A stretch of 64,000 nt of DNA, taken from NCBI RefSeq assembly GCF_002291425.1, contig NZ_CP014136.1, positions 1,612,001-1,676,000 on the forward strand, in the 5' to 3' direction. A program made the translations under genes and the position numbers. The stretch is from Gibbsiella quercinecans (lineage in GTDB: Bacteria > Pseudomonadota > Gammaproteobacteria > Enterobacterales > Enterobacteriaceae). The notes under the pieces were generated by a model. That model had not been told where the DNA came from. It did not search any database and saw only the letters and a program-made list of their open reading frames with translations. Below, in pieces: positions 8,974 through 17,461 of this stretch (position 1 is the first letter of the stretch; the number at the start of each line of letters is the position of its first letter).

Positions 8974-9927
8974 TTACTGTAAATCCAGCGCGGTTATCGC
9001 CTTGCCTTCGGTGAAGTAACGATCAAGGTTATCAAAAACGTTATTTGCCATTGCTTGGCGGGTTTCAACCGTTGCGCTGGCAATATGCGGCGTGAGTAAA
9101 ACATTATTCATCTGCAATAATGGCGCTGGAATTTCCGGCTCATGCTGATAAACATCCAAAGCCGCGGCCTTAATTGTGCCTGATTGCAAAGCTTCAATAA
9201 GATGTTGCTCATTAACTAACGAGCCGCGCGCAATGTTAATCAGCGTGCCCTCGGGCCCCAAAGCCTGCAATACGGCGGAATCAATCAAATTCCGGTTACT
9301 TTCATTACCGGGCATGGCCAATACCAGAAAATCCGAAAATGCCGCCAATGCCTGCACGTCGGGGAAATAACTATATTCAACGGACGATTTTTCTGTTCTG
9401 TCGCAATAGCCCACGCACATATCAAAGGCGCTGGCGCGTTTGGCGATCGCCTTGCCAATTTTCCCCAGCCCCAAAATCCCGATCTTTTTACCGCTGACTT
9501 TACTGGCAAGGCGAGGGGGCGTGGTTAACCATTGACCACTTCGGGCGAACTTATCCTGATAGGATAATTGCCGCGCCTGCGCCAAAATAAAAGCCAGCGC
9601 CAAATCCGCCACATCATCGGTTAAAATATCGCGGGTAACGGTAACGTGAATGCCCCTTTCCGCCGCTGTGACTAAATCAATACCGTCGGTCCCCACGCCA
9701 AAAACTGAAATAATTTCCAGATTAGGCAGCCTGGCCATCACATCGGCGGATAAGCCAACATCGCCACGGGTGGCAACACCGCGAATTTTTTCGCCGTGCT
9801 GACGTAAATATTCATCGCTATTTTCACACTGATAAAGGTTATGGCAGATAAAACGGCTAGCCAACCTGTTTGCCAACGCATCCATTAATGGTTGAACAAC
9901 CAGGATGTGTTCTTTTTCTTTGCTCAT
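8974..9927 (-). CDS. D-isomer-specific 2-hydroxyacid dehydrogenase (2-ketoaldonate reductase candidate)
   Basis: This 317-residue NAD(P)-dependent dehydrogenase has the nucleotide-binding motif GILGLGKIGKAIA at about residue 149. The catalytic Arg (INIARGSLV), Glu (HEPEIP) and His (LLTPHIAS) are all present. Relatives such as GhrB and TkrA-type enzymes reduce 2-keto-D-gluconate or 2-keto-L-gulonate to gluconate or L-idonate. Being 32 bp downstream of idnR and in the same operon as idnD and idnO, it probably feeds the idonate pathway. The family and catalytic residues are visible; the substrate is inferred. Confidence 0.85.
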   Translation of the reverse strand: MSKEKEHILVVQPLMDALANRLASRFICHNLYQCENSDEYLRQHGEKIRGVATRGDVGLSADVMARLPNLEIISVFGVGTDGIDLVTAAERGIHVTVTRDILTDDVADLALAFILAQARQLSYQDKFARSGQWLTTPPRLASKVSGKKIGILGLGKIGKAIAKRASAFDMCVGYCDRTEKSSVEYSYFPDVQALAAFSDFLVLAMPGNESNRNLIDSAVLQALGPEGTLINIARGSLVNEQHLIEALQSGTIKAAALDVYQHEPEIPAPLLQMNNVLLTPHIASATVETRQAMANNVFDNLDRYFTEGKAITALDLQ

Positions 9928-9959
9928 AATTATCTCGCTTTAACGCGTTAATTAATGGG

Positions 9960-10952
9960 TTATATCGTTTCCCCGGTAAATATCTTGAAGCCCAGATCAA
10001 CGCTACGTGTGGCATTCGCAGCATCCATTTTTTTGATGATCACCTCTGCCGACTTTTTACCAATTTCAAAGCGCGGAGTGATTACACTGGCTAATACAGG
10101 CGTCACCGTTTTGCCAATATCAAGACCATGGAAGCCGGCAATAGACATCTGCTCCGGCACCCGAATGCCACGCCGCAAACACTCCTGCAATACGCCAACG
10201 GCAATATCGTCATTGGTGCAAAATATCCCGTCGACTTTTTGCGCCCCAGCCAACACATCTTTGAGCATCATTGCGCCCAGCGAAAATGATGAAATGCTGT
10301 TAGGTGATATGCGGCGAGCCAGTAAACCGGACTCTTGCATCGCCGCGCGATAACCAAGATAGCGTTGGTTATCGCGCTGATCGTTACGTGATCCAAAATA
10401 ATAAATATGCTTTTTCCCATGCTGGATCATGGCATTCACCATATGGTAAGCCGCTAATTTATTATCAAAGCCAATTTCAATATCGATCTGTGATTCCAGC
10501 GTATCCATGATTTCAATAACGGGTATTTTCGACGATCTTAAATAGCTTTGCGCACGCAAGGTGTGTACTTTTTCGCACAGCACGATGCCCTCAATATCAT
10601 ATGACAGCAGGTTGATAATCTGCTTTTCTTCATTCTCCCTGGAGTAGTTATATTCAGAAATTAACAACTGATAGCCATGCTGGTTAGTGATAAACTCCAG
10701 GCCGGAAAGAATGTCTGAAAAAACCTGATTCTGGAAAGAGGGTATCAGCACGCCAATTGAATTACTTTTTGCATTGAGCATAATATTGGGCGCTCTGCTT
10801 GGTATGTAATTCATCTCATCCAGTATTTCTGCAATTTTCAGCCGGGTTTCCGATGCCACCTGTTTGGGCTCACGTAGATAGCGGCTAACGGTCATTTTAC
10901 TCACGCCCGCAAGGCTTGCTATATCCTGGAGACTTATCCGGTTATTACGCAT
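9960..10952 (-). CDS. idnR: IdnR-type LacI-family regulator of idonate/gluconate genes
   Basis: This 330-residue LacI/GalR protein matches E. coli IdnR/GntR closely. The helix-turn-helix is MRNNRISLQDIASLAGVSKM, followed by TVSRYLREP and the hinge NYIPSRAPNIML. The periplasmic-binding-protein-like core contains IGVLIPSFQNQ, FCTNDDIA and IAGFHGL. IdnR activates idn genes with 5-ketogluconate or L-idonate as effector and binds gluconate operators. Two such operators are visible in the idnD-idnK intergenic region. The gene lies inside the operon it should control, 37 bp after idnO. Confidence 0.93.
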   Translation of the reverse strand: MRNNRISLQDIASLAGVSKMTVSRYLREPKQVASETRLKIAEILDEMNYIPSRAPNIMLNAKSNSIGVLIPSFQNQVFSDILSGLEFITNQHGYQLLISEYNYSRENEEKQIINLLSYDIEGIVLCEKVHTLRAQSYLRSSKIPVIEIMDTLESQIDIEIGFDNKLAAYHMVNAMIQHGKKHIYYFGSRNDQRDNQRYLGYRAAMQESGLLARRISPNSISSFSLGAMMLKDVLAGAQKVDGIFCTNDDIAVGVLQECLRRGIRVPEQMSIAGFHGLDIGKTVTPVLASVITPRFEIGKKSAEVIIKKMDAANATRSVDLGFKIFTGETI

Positions 10953-10989
10953 AGATACCCTTTATGAAGTTTATATCCCAGCCACAGAA

Positions 10990-11754
10990 TCAAACGGCGA
11001 CCAACATGCCTCCATCCACGAAAAGCAGGTGACCATTTACAAAGTCAGAGGCTTTCGAAGACAAAAAGACAGCGGCGCCAATCAATTCCTCAGGGTTCCC
11101 CCAGCGGGCGGCCGGAGTGCGCTTACATAACCAGTCTGTAAATTCACGGTTTTCGACCAACGCCTTGGTCATTTCAGTTTTAAAATAACCGGGCGCGATG
11201 CCATTAATTTGAATATTGTATCTTGCTAATTCTACGCACATCCCACGCGTGAGCATTTTTACCGCCCCCTTGGAGGCCGCATAAGGTGTGATGGTGTCGC
11301 GCCCAAGCTCGCTTTGCATAGAGCAAATATTGATAATTTTACCTTGTTGCCGTTTAACCATATGTTTGGCAACCGCCTGGGAAACGATAAATACCGATTT
11401 CTGATTTACCCTGATCACATCATCCCATTCAGCTTCAGGAAATTCAGTAAACGGATGGCGGCGCTGAATCCCCGCGTTATTAATCAAAATATCGATCGGG
11501 CCAATACGTTGTTCAATTGTGGCAACGCCATGCTGCACCTGTTGACTGTCCGTTACATCAAAAGGCACGCCATAGGCTTTTATGCCCTGCTGTTCCAGGC
11601 GGGTAACCGCCTGATCGACCCGCTCTGCGGTTATGTCATTAATAATGATTTCTGCACCATAGCGCCCAAGCCCCTGAGCCAATAAAAAACCGATCCCTTG
11701 CGCCGAACCGGTAATTAATGCTTTTCTATCTTTGAGAGAAAATAAAGTATCCAC
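10990..11754 (-). CDS. idnO: Gluconate 5-dehydrogenase / 5-keto-D-gluconate reductase
   Basis: This 254-residue classical short-chain dehydrogenase has the NAD(P)-binding TGSAQGIGFLLA near residue 16 and the NNAG strand. The catalytic Ser (ICSMQSELG) and YAASK (Tyr-x-x-x-Lys) are present, and it ends FVDGGMLVAV exactly like E. coli IdnO. It reduces 5-keto-D-gluconate to D-gluconate in the cytoplasm. It starts 14 bp after idnD and supplies gluconate to IdnK, encoded divergently. Confidence 0.95.
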   Translation of the reverse strand: MDTLFSLKDRKALITGSAQGIGFLLAQGLGRYGAEIIINDITAERVDQAVTRLEQQGIKAYGVPFDVTDSQQVQHGVATIEQRIGPIDILINNAGIQRRHPFTEFPEAEWDDVIRVNQKSVFIVSQAVAKHMVKRQQGKIINICSMQSELGRDTITPYAASKGAVKMLTRGMCVELARYNIQINGIAPGYFKTEMTKALVENREFTDWLCKRTPAARWGNPEELIGAAVFLSSKASDFVNGHLLFVDGGMLVAV

Positions 11755-11768
11755 AATCCATCCCCATA

Positions 11769-12803
11769 TTATGCAAAAACGAGCTGTACTTTTGATGCGG
11801 CTGATTTATCCGCCGCGAAATTCAGCGCTTGCTGGAAATCCTCAAACCGGTACTCCGCGGTGAGCAAGGGCAGCGGGTTGATCTTTTTCTCCTCCAGCCA
11901 TTGCACTGCCGTGTTAAATTCTTCCGTAAAACGAAACGTGCCAATGAGGTTAATTTCTTTGGCAATCAGCGCCATCAATGGGATCTCTGCGGTTGCGCCC
12001 CCCATCCCCACCTGCACGACGTGCCCTTTTGCTCGGGTGACCTGAACGCAGCGTTTGATAGAAGCCGGATGGCCCGAAGCCTCGAATGCCACATCAAAAA
12101 AGCCTTTGCCTGATTCATAGCCTGCCAGTGCCGGCGCATCGGCGGTAAAGGTGTTATCGGCCCCCATGGCGCGGGCAAGCTGCAAACAACGTTCACTGAT
12201 GTCCGTTGCCACAATCTCTTCGGCCCCCAACGCCTTGGCGGCCGCCACAACCAGGCAGCCGATTGGGCCAACCCCGGAAACGAAAACCCGTTTGCCTTTA
12301 ACACTGCCGGCCTGGTTGACCGCGTGGATAGCCACCGCCAGCGGTTCAGCAAAAACAATCACATTGCCGCTCACCGCAGGGTTAAAAGGAATACACTGTT
12401 CGTTCTCCACGATTTTATATTGCGTAAAACCGCCATCAACGTGAGGAAAATACATTGCGCTGCCAAAAAAACGCATATTCAGGCACTGATTAGTATTACC
12501 CTCCAGACAATATTCGCATTTAAGGCAGGGTTTACTTGGGTTAATCGCCACCGCCATACCCGGGGCCAGAGAAGGCGCACTGGATTTCTCGACAATACCA
12601 ATCACTTCGTGCCCTAAAATCATTGGCATTTTCACCGGATAACTACCCACCCGGCCATGCTGATAATAATGTAAGTCCGAGCCACAAATGCCGCCGCGGG
12701 TGATTTTAACCAGCGTACCTTTATTCTCATATTCCAGTTCATACTTTTTAAGCGCAACGGCCCGCTCGCCTGTTACCACACAGGCAATAGAGTTAATTTT
12801 CAT
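11769..12803 (-). CDS. idnD: L-idonate 5-dehydrogenase
   Basis: This 344-residue zinc medium-chain dehydrogenase is close in length and motifs to E. coli IdnD. The catalytic zinc ligands sit in GGICGSDLHYY and LGHEVIG. The structural zinc cysteines are in CLKCEYCLEGNTNQC, and the cofactor fold has VSGVGPIGCLVVAAAKALG. It oxidises L-idonate to 5-keto-D-gluconate. It is the first gene of the minus-strand operon, with a CRP site and an IdnR-like operator 55-110 bp upstream of its start. Confidence 0.94.
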   Translation of the reverse strand: MKINSIACVVTGERAVALKKYELEYENKGTLVKITRGGICGSDLHYYQHGRVGSYPVKMPMILGHEVIGIVEKSSAPSLAPGMAVAINPSKPCLKCEYCLEGNTNQCLNMRFFGSAMYFPHVDGGFTQYKIVENEQCIPFNPAVSGNVIVFAEPLAVAIHAVNQAGSVKGKRVFVSGVGPIGCLVVAAAKALGAEEIVATDISERCLQLARAMGADNTFTADAPALAGYESGKGFFDVAFEASGHPASIKRCVQVTRAKGHVVQVGMGGATAEIPLMALIAKEINLIGTFRFTEEFNTAVQWLEEKKINPLPLLTAEYRFEDFQQALNFAADKSAASKVQLVFA

Positions 12804-12858
12804 ATTGGCTCCCTTTATTGATGTGCGGCTTATTAAACGAACAAAACCGCGTTTAATT

Positions 12859-12874
12859 TGTGATTAAAATCACA
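12859..12874. promoter_or_regulatory. CRP-binding site in the idnD-idnK intergenic region
   Basis: TGTGATTAAAATCACA is a perfect CRP half-site palindrome (TGTGA, 6-bp spacer, TCACA), 56 bp upstream of idnD. It indicates catabolite control of the idn operon, as in E. coli. Confidence 0.85.
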
Positions 12875-12895
12875 CAAAAGGGATGTTACATTGGG

Positions 12896-12911
12896 ATGTT
12901 ACGCATATCAT
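12896..12911. promoter_or_regulatory. IdnR/GntR-type operator, idnD-proximal
   Basis: ATGTTACGCATATCAT matches the gluconate operator pattern ATGTTA-n4-TAACAT with small deviations. An extra half-site ATGTTACA lies at 12883-12890. It is close to the CRP site and placed to control idnD transcription. Confidence 0.75.
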
Positions 12912-13141
12912 TACCGAGCTCTCAAAATTCAAAAAATAGCCGTTGAAATAGTTGCGCTATGTCTATTACCTGTTAGCGGCAACCCATTACGCCATCAATA
13001 CATTAGAAAGAGTAAAACATCCCGATACATTTTTAAATTCTTCTCACGCTGGTTTATTTTTATTTATTAAAATTTTTATCAGGAAAAATATCGCCATATT
13101 TAAAAACAACACCGTTGATTTTAAACAGGTGTTACACCAGG

Positions 13142-13157
13142 ATGTTACGCATAACGT
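13142..13157. promoter_or_regulatory. IdnR/GntR-type operator, idnK-proximal
   Basis: ATGTTACGCATAACGT is a near-perfect palindrome sharing its first 12 bases with the idnD-proximal operator 246 bp away. It lies 103 bp upstream of idnK. The pair could support DNA looping or separate control of the two divergent transcripts. No convincing coding sequence exists between the genes. Confidence 0.75.
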
Positions 13158-13259
13158 GATGCCGGTTATATTTTTATATTCCCAGCCGATTAAAACATCA
13201 GTTTATTCAGTTATACCGGGTAGGATGTTTTTGATTTTGTCTTTAACAGGGGTAATAAA

Positions 13260-13820
13260 ATGGCGGGTGAAAGCTATATTTTGATGGGCGTTTCAGGAAG
13301 TGGTAAATCGTTGATCGGGAAAAAGTTAGCAGATGAACTCGGTGCCAAATTCATAGACGGCGACGATCTGCATCCTGCCCGCAACATTGACAAGATGTCG
13401 CAAGGGATCCCGTTAACTGACGAAGACCGGTTGCCATGGCTTGCAAGGCTTAATGACGCCTCTTACAGCCTTTTTAAAAAAAATGAAATGGGCTTTATCG
13501 TTTGTTCTTCGCTTAAAAGAAGCTATCGCGACGTTCTCAGAAAAGGCAGCCCTCATATCGTTTTCCTGTGGCTGGACGGCGATTACCACGTCATTCTTAA
13601 TCGCATGGCCGATCGTACCGGGCATTTTATGCCGGTAGAACTGCTGAAAAACCAATTTGAGGTGCTGGAGCGGCCGGATGCGACTGAACGCGATGTTATC
13701 CGCATCAACGTCAATGAGGGCATTGAACAGGTAATACGGCAATGTGAAAACGCCATCGCTTCGATTAAACAGGCCCGAGAAGCCGGCCCCGCGGTGGGCA
13801 GAGAGCATGCTAATCCGTAG
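13260..13820 (+). CDS. idnK: Gluconokinase (IdnK type)
   Basis: This 186-residue P-loop kinase has the Walker A motif GVSGSGKS at residues 9-16, then FIDGDDLHPARNIDKMSQG and the conserved DRLPWL, as in E. coli IdnK/GntV. It phosphorylates D-gluconate to 6-phosphogluconate, the entry to the Entner-Doudoroff and pentose phosphate routes. It is transcribed divergently from idnD, the same arrangement as in E. coli. AGGGG precedes the ATG and a strong terminator follows the gene. Confidence 0.95.
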   Translation: MAGESYILMGVSGSGKSLIGKKLADELGAKFIDGDDLHPARNIDKMSQGIPLTDEDRLPWLARLNDASYSLFKKNEMGFIVCSSLKRSYRDVLRKGSPHIVFLWLDGDYHVILNRMADRTGHFMPVELLKNQFEVLERPDATERDVIRINVNEGIEQVIRQCENAIASIKQAREAGPAVGREHANP

Positions 13821-13858
13821 CTGGGAACGCGCGGGCTTCCGCTATCAGTGCCATAAAG

Positions 13859-13901
13859 CGGATATTCGGGCTGCCCCGGGCATCCCGAATATCCGTTTTT
13901 T
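13859..13901 (+). terminator. Rho-independent terminator of idnK
   Basis: A perfect 12-bp stem (CGGATATTCGGG / CCCGAATATCCG) with a 13-nt loop is followed by six T, 38 bp after the idnK stop. It may also act against the convergent hydrolase transcript. Confidence 0.9.
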
Positions 13902-13919
13902 AATGACACACGGAATTAA

Positions 13920-14543
13920 TTAGGCCGTACGGCGCGCGTTTTGATTCGAACTATAGATAGTTTCGCGCACCGGCTGGCTGCCGTTTTGCAGCACGACCAA
14001 CCATTCATCCGTGGTCAGCACCGCCGCAAAGCGCGCCTGCAGCACAACGGAAAATACCCGATGAATCTCTTCAGCGCTGGCGCTGCCCGCGCGGTTTGCG
14101 TAAGACACCGCTCCCGTTGCATCGCTTAGAAACTCAACCGCCAGCCCGGCATGCAACGCGTGTTTGATGGTGGAGTCGTCGCAGTTTTGCGTCATATAAC
14201 CAACCACCGTGAGCGTATCAATGCCATTGGCGGCCACCCACTCCCCCAATCCGGTGCCCGAGAACGCGCTGGGCATGGATTTCTCAATCGCCAGGGCACG
14301 CGGGCGGTTTGCTATCTGTGGATGAAGTTGCGCACCGTGCGATCCGCGAGCGAACAGCGGTGAATCTGCCGGCGCAAAGTTCTGCACAATCACCACCGGG
14401 ATGCCATTCGCTTCGGCGGCATCCAGTGCTCTGCCGATGTTGGCGAGTGAAACCTGCCGATCGGGGTATTCGATGGGCAGATCGCCCGTGAAGTATTCAT
14501 TTTGTACGTCAATGACGATTAACGCGCGTTTGCAAGCGGCCAT
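13920..14543 (-). CDS. Isochorismatase-family cysteine hydrolase
   Basis: This 207-residue alpha/beta hydrolase of the isochorismatase/nicotinamidase fold has the catalytic triad Asp12 (VIDVQNEYF), Lys88 (IEKSMPSAF) and Cys121 (GYMTQNCDDST). The active cysteine suggests hydrolysis of an amide rather than the isochorismatase reaction. GGAG precedes the ATG. It is divergent from a DJ-1/AraC-type regulator 126 bp away, a common pairing in which the regulator controls the hydrolase. The substrate is unknown. Confidence 0.85.
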   Translation of the reverse strand: MAACKRALIVIDVQNEYFTGDLPIEYPDRQVSLANIGRALDAAEANGIPVVIVQNFAPADSPLFARGSHGAQLHPQIANRPRALAIEKSMPSAFSGTGLGEWVAANGIDTLTVVGYMTQNCDDSTIKHALHAGLAVEFLSDATGAVSYANRAGSASAEEIHRVFSVVLQARFAAVLTTDEWLVVLQNGSQPVRETIYSSNQNARRTA

Positions 14544-14669
14544 GATGAACTCCGTATATCAGCAAAAGAATGGCTAGTGTGCGCCACGCCAGCGAGAGCC
14601 GCCATTGGCCCAAGTGACAATATTCGTTATAATCGGGCCAAAACTACCGCCGCGTCCGGGAGCCGGAAA

Positions 14670-15656
14670 ATGACTTCACCCATCGTTGCCGTCGTCGCCT
14701 TCGACCATATCAGCCCGTTTCATCTCTCTGTGCCTTGCCTGGTGTTTGGCGATGAACGGCGGAACGGCAACCGCCCCTGGTTCAGGCTGCATGTCTGCGC
14801 AGCGGAAACTGGCCCGTTGCAAACCACGGCGGGTTTCACAGTGAGCTGCTCCGAAGGGTTAGCCGCGCTGGCGTCGACGGATATGGTGGTCGTCCCCAGT
14901 TGGCGCGACGTTAACGAAACCCCGCCGGAGGCTTTGCTGGATGCGCTGCGCCAGGCGCATATGCGCGGCGCACGCATTGTCGGGCTGTGCCTGGGCGCCT
15001 ACGTATTGGCGGCCGCCGGCCTGCTCGCCGGGCGTAAAGCCACCACCCACTGGGCATGGGCCGAAGATTTCACCCGCCGCTACCCGGATACCGCGCTTGA
15101 TGCCAGCGTGCTGTATGTGGAAGACGGTAACGTGATGACATCAGCCGGCGTGGCCGCCGGTATCGACTGTTGCCTGCATATCGTGCGCCAGCACTATGGC
15201 CATGAGGTGGCCAATCAGGTAGCGCGGCGCCTGGTGGTGCCGCCGCACCGCGAGGGGCTACAGGCCCAGTTCATTGAACAACCGGTGCCAAAGCAACTGA
15301 CCGATAAGCGCATGGCCGAACTGCTGGATTGGCTGCGGGCCAATCTTCAGCAGCCGCACCCGATTGACGCCGTGGCCGACCGTCTTGCCCTGAGCCGGCG
15401 AACCTTCACCCGCAGATTCAAACGGTTGACCGGAATGACGCTCGGCGAATGGCTGCTGCAGGAACGCATCGCTCTGGCGCAACGGCGCCTGGAAACGTCT
15501 ACGGCTCCGGTTGAGGCGATTTCCGCAGAGTGCGGTTTTGGCTCCGGCGCCGTCATGCGCCAGCACTTTGCACACCGATTAAAAGTCACCCCTTCCGCCT
15601 ACCGCCGCGCATTCCAGGAGCGGCCGTTGGCAACGCTGACGGAAAAAGACGATTGA
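14670..15656 (+). CDS. GlxA-family regulator (DJ-1/PfpI domain plus AraC DNA-binding domain)
   Basis: This 328-residue regulator has an N-terminal DJ-1/PfpI domain (residues about 1-170) with the nucleophile-elbow cysteine in VGLCLGAYVLAAAG. The C-terminal AraC domain (about 215-318) contains LALSRRTFTRRFKRLTG and a second helix-turn-helix ending TPSAYRRAF. I start it at 14670, where a purine-rich stretch precedes MTSPIVAVVAF; the longer frame lacks a ribosome site. It probably senses a small metabolite and controls the divergent cysteine hydrolase. Confidence 0.85.
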   Translation: MTSPIVAVVAFDHISPFHLSVPCLVFGDERRNGNRPWFRLHVCAAETGPLQTTAGFTVSCSEGLAALASTDMVVVPSWRDVNETPPEALLDALRQAHMRGARIVGLCLGAYVLAAAGLLAGRKATTHWAWAEDFTRRYPDTALDASVLYVEDGNVMTSAGVAAGIDCCLHIVRQHYGHEVANQVARRLVVPPHREGLQAQFIEQPVPKQLTDKRMAELLDWLRANLQQPHPIDAVADRLALSRRTFTRRFKRLTGMTLGEWLLQERIALAQRRLETSTAPVEAISAECGFGSGAVMRQHFAHRLKVTPSAYRRAFQERPLATLTEKDD

Positions 15657-15763
15657 CCTGGCAGCCCAAACCTTGCAGGGTAATACTCATGGGGCCAGAA
15701 CCGCGTGCAGCCCCAGGCAAGCTGTCGCGAGCCATTGTTGATTCATTGCCAAAGGAGGTATGC

Positions 15764-16405
15764 GTGTTGACAATATGGGGAAGAAAAACCTCTTCGAACG
15801 TGCAGGCGTTAATGTGGTGCGTCGGTGAATTAGGTTTGCCGTATAAACGCCTGGACATCGGGCATAAATACGGCGGCAACGATACGCCGGCCTTTCTTGC
15901 CATGAACCCTAACGGCACGGTGCCGGTACTTAAAGACGGAGAGGATGAAGCCCTTTGGGAAACCGGGGCGATTCTGCGTTACCTCGCCACCCGTTATGCC
16001 ACCGGCGCCTTCTGGCCGGCACAGCCGCAGGAACGTGCCAGGGTGGATAAATGGGCCGAATGGGCCAAACTGAACATCGCCCTTAACTTTACCGCGCCCG
16101 TGTTCTGGCGCGTTGCCAGAACCGCCAGCCGGGATCGCGATGCCGCCGCCATCCAGGCGGCCCTTGCGACTCTGCACGCCAAAATGGATATCGCCGAATC
16201 CCTGTTGGCGCAACAGGCATTTTTGGCCGGCGAGCAGCTCACGCTGGCAGACATACAGTTCGGGCATATTCTTTACCGCTATTTTGATATCGATATTGCC
16301 CGGCCCGCCTTCCCCGCTATTCGCGCTTATTATGAAAGGCTGACGCAGCGGCCGGCATTTGCCGAGCACGTAATGGTTTCCTATGACGAATTAAAAGTCA
16401 CGTGA
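15764..16405 (+). CDS. Glutathione S-transferase family protein
   Basis: This 213-residue GST has an N-terminal thioredoxin-like domain (residues 1-80) with the cis-proline/glutathione segment NPNGTVPVLKDG and ETGAILRYLA. An all-helical C-terminal domain carries the capping segment LTLADIQFG. The start is GTG at 15764 (or TTG at 15767) after the strong site AAAGGAGG; no in-frame ATG fits. Genes of this subgroup conjugate or reduce electrophiles. It follows the GlxA-type regulator on the same strand but is likely a separate unit. Confidence 0.83.
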   Translation: MLTIWGRKTSSNVQALMWCVGELGLPYKRLDIGHKYGGNDTPAFLAMNPNGTVPVLKDGEDEALWETGAILRYLATRYATGAFWPAQPQERARVDKWAEWAKLNIALNFTAPVFWRVARTASRDRDAAAIQAALATLHAKMDIAESLLAQQAFLAGEQLTLADIQFGHILYRYFDIDIARPAFPAIRAYYERLTQRPAFAEHVMVSYDELKVT

Positions 16406-16465
16406 TTGCCTGGCGTTGCGCTATCTGCCGCACTGCGGGTTTGAAATACCGGGGCCGCCCCCAGC

Positions 16466-17368
16466 TCACTGATCCTGGCGGCCAGGCGTCAGTTCCCCGG
16501 CGATCTGTCGCGCGGTTTTAATAAAATTATCCCTTAACGGATCGCGGATTTCGCTATTCCAGGCCAGGCCGGCCTGCCAGGATGTGTGGGGGCCGCTAAG
16601 GTGCACAAACCTGATGCCCGGCGGCGTGATAGAAAGCGCCCCTTGCGGGATCAGCGCACAGCCATTACCGGCGGCAACCAATGCCAGCAGCGTATGGATA
16701 TCAGAGGCGTATTGCCCCACTGCCGGCGCGATAGCCCGTGATGCCAGAAAGCGGTTAATCTGCGTGGCAAGCCCGCGCCCGCGGTGTGGCGCCAACTGGA
16801 GCAAAGGGTGCTTCGCCATGGCCAATTCAGGTTGGTTATCGGGGATCGCCAGCGCAGGCATGGCCGGCACGGCCAGGAGAAGTTTCTCGGTTAATAGCGC
16901 TACCGCATCCAGCGGCGCCACCACCGGCAAACGGACAAAACCGGCATGGAGCCTGCCGGCGCGGATGTCTGCGCACTGCACGTCAGAGGGTATATCATCC
17001 AGCCGGATACTTACGCCAGGAAAGCGCTCACGAAACGCCATAATCACTTGCGGCGCCAGCCCAAAAAAAGACAGCCCAAACCCTAGCGCCAATTCCCCCG
17101 CGCTGCCTGCCGCAATATAGCCGGCATGAAGAAGCAACGCATCGTACTCGCCCAGCAGGCTTTTTGCCCTGGCATAGAGGCGCTGGCCCCCCGTCGTCAG
17201 CGTCGCGCCATGGCGCCCGCGAATAAACACCGGGAACCCAAACTGTAGCTCAAGCAGTTGGATTTGCTTGGTCAATGCCGGCTGGCTAATGCACAGCACC
17301 TCGGCGGCAAGCCGATAGCTCCCCTGATCGGCCAACGCCGCCATCGCCTTCAGTAACTTGATATCCAT
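16466..17368 (-). CDS. LysR-family transcriptional regulator
   Basis: This 300-residue LysR regulator has the N-terminal winged helix (residues 1-60, with GSYRLAAEVLCISQPALTKQ) followed by the substrate-binding domain from about residue 90. It is divergent from the nitrilase-family gene with 93 bp between them, the classic arrangement for a LysR protein and its target. The inducer is unknown. Numerous overlapping frames on the other strand are shadows caused by high GC. Confidence 0.88.
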   Translation of the reverse strand: MDIKLLKAMAALADQGSYRLAAEVLCISQPALTKQIQLLELQFGFPVFIRGRHGATLTTGGQRLYARAKSLLGEYDALLLHAGYIAAGSAGELALGFGLSFFGLAPQVIMAFRERFPGVSIRLDDIPSDVQCADIRAGRLHAGFVRLPVVAPLDAVALLTEKLLLAVPAMPALAIPDNQPELAMAKHPLLQLAPHRGRGLATQINRFLASRAIAPAVGQYASDIHTLLALVAAGNGCALIPQGALSITPPGIRFVHLSGPHTSWQAGLAWNSEIRDPLRDNFIKTARQIAGELTPGRQDQ

Positions 17369-17461
17369 TCCGTTTTGTTATCTATGATGGAAATTATTTG
17401 ATTATATCTTAATCGATCAATCTGATGAAATCCTGACTGAACTTGGCTCAGGAGAAAGATA

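Noticed and set aside
12952-13284. 110-codon frame between idnD and idnK
   Set aside because: It spans the operator region and overlaps the idnK start, has no ribosome site and has a composition unlike its neighbours.
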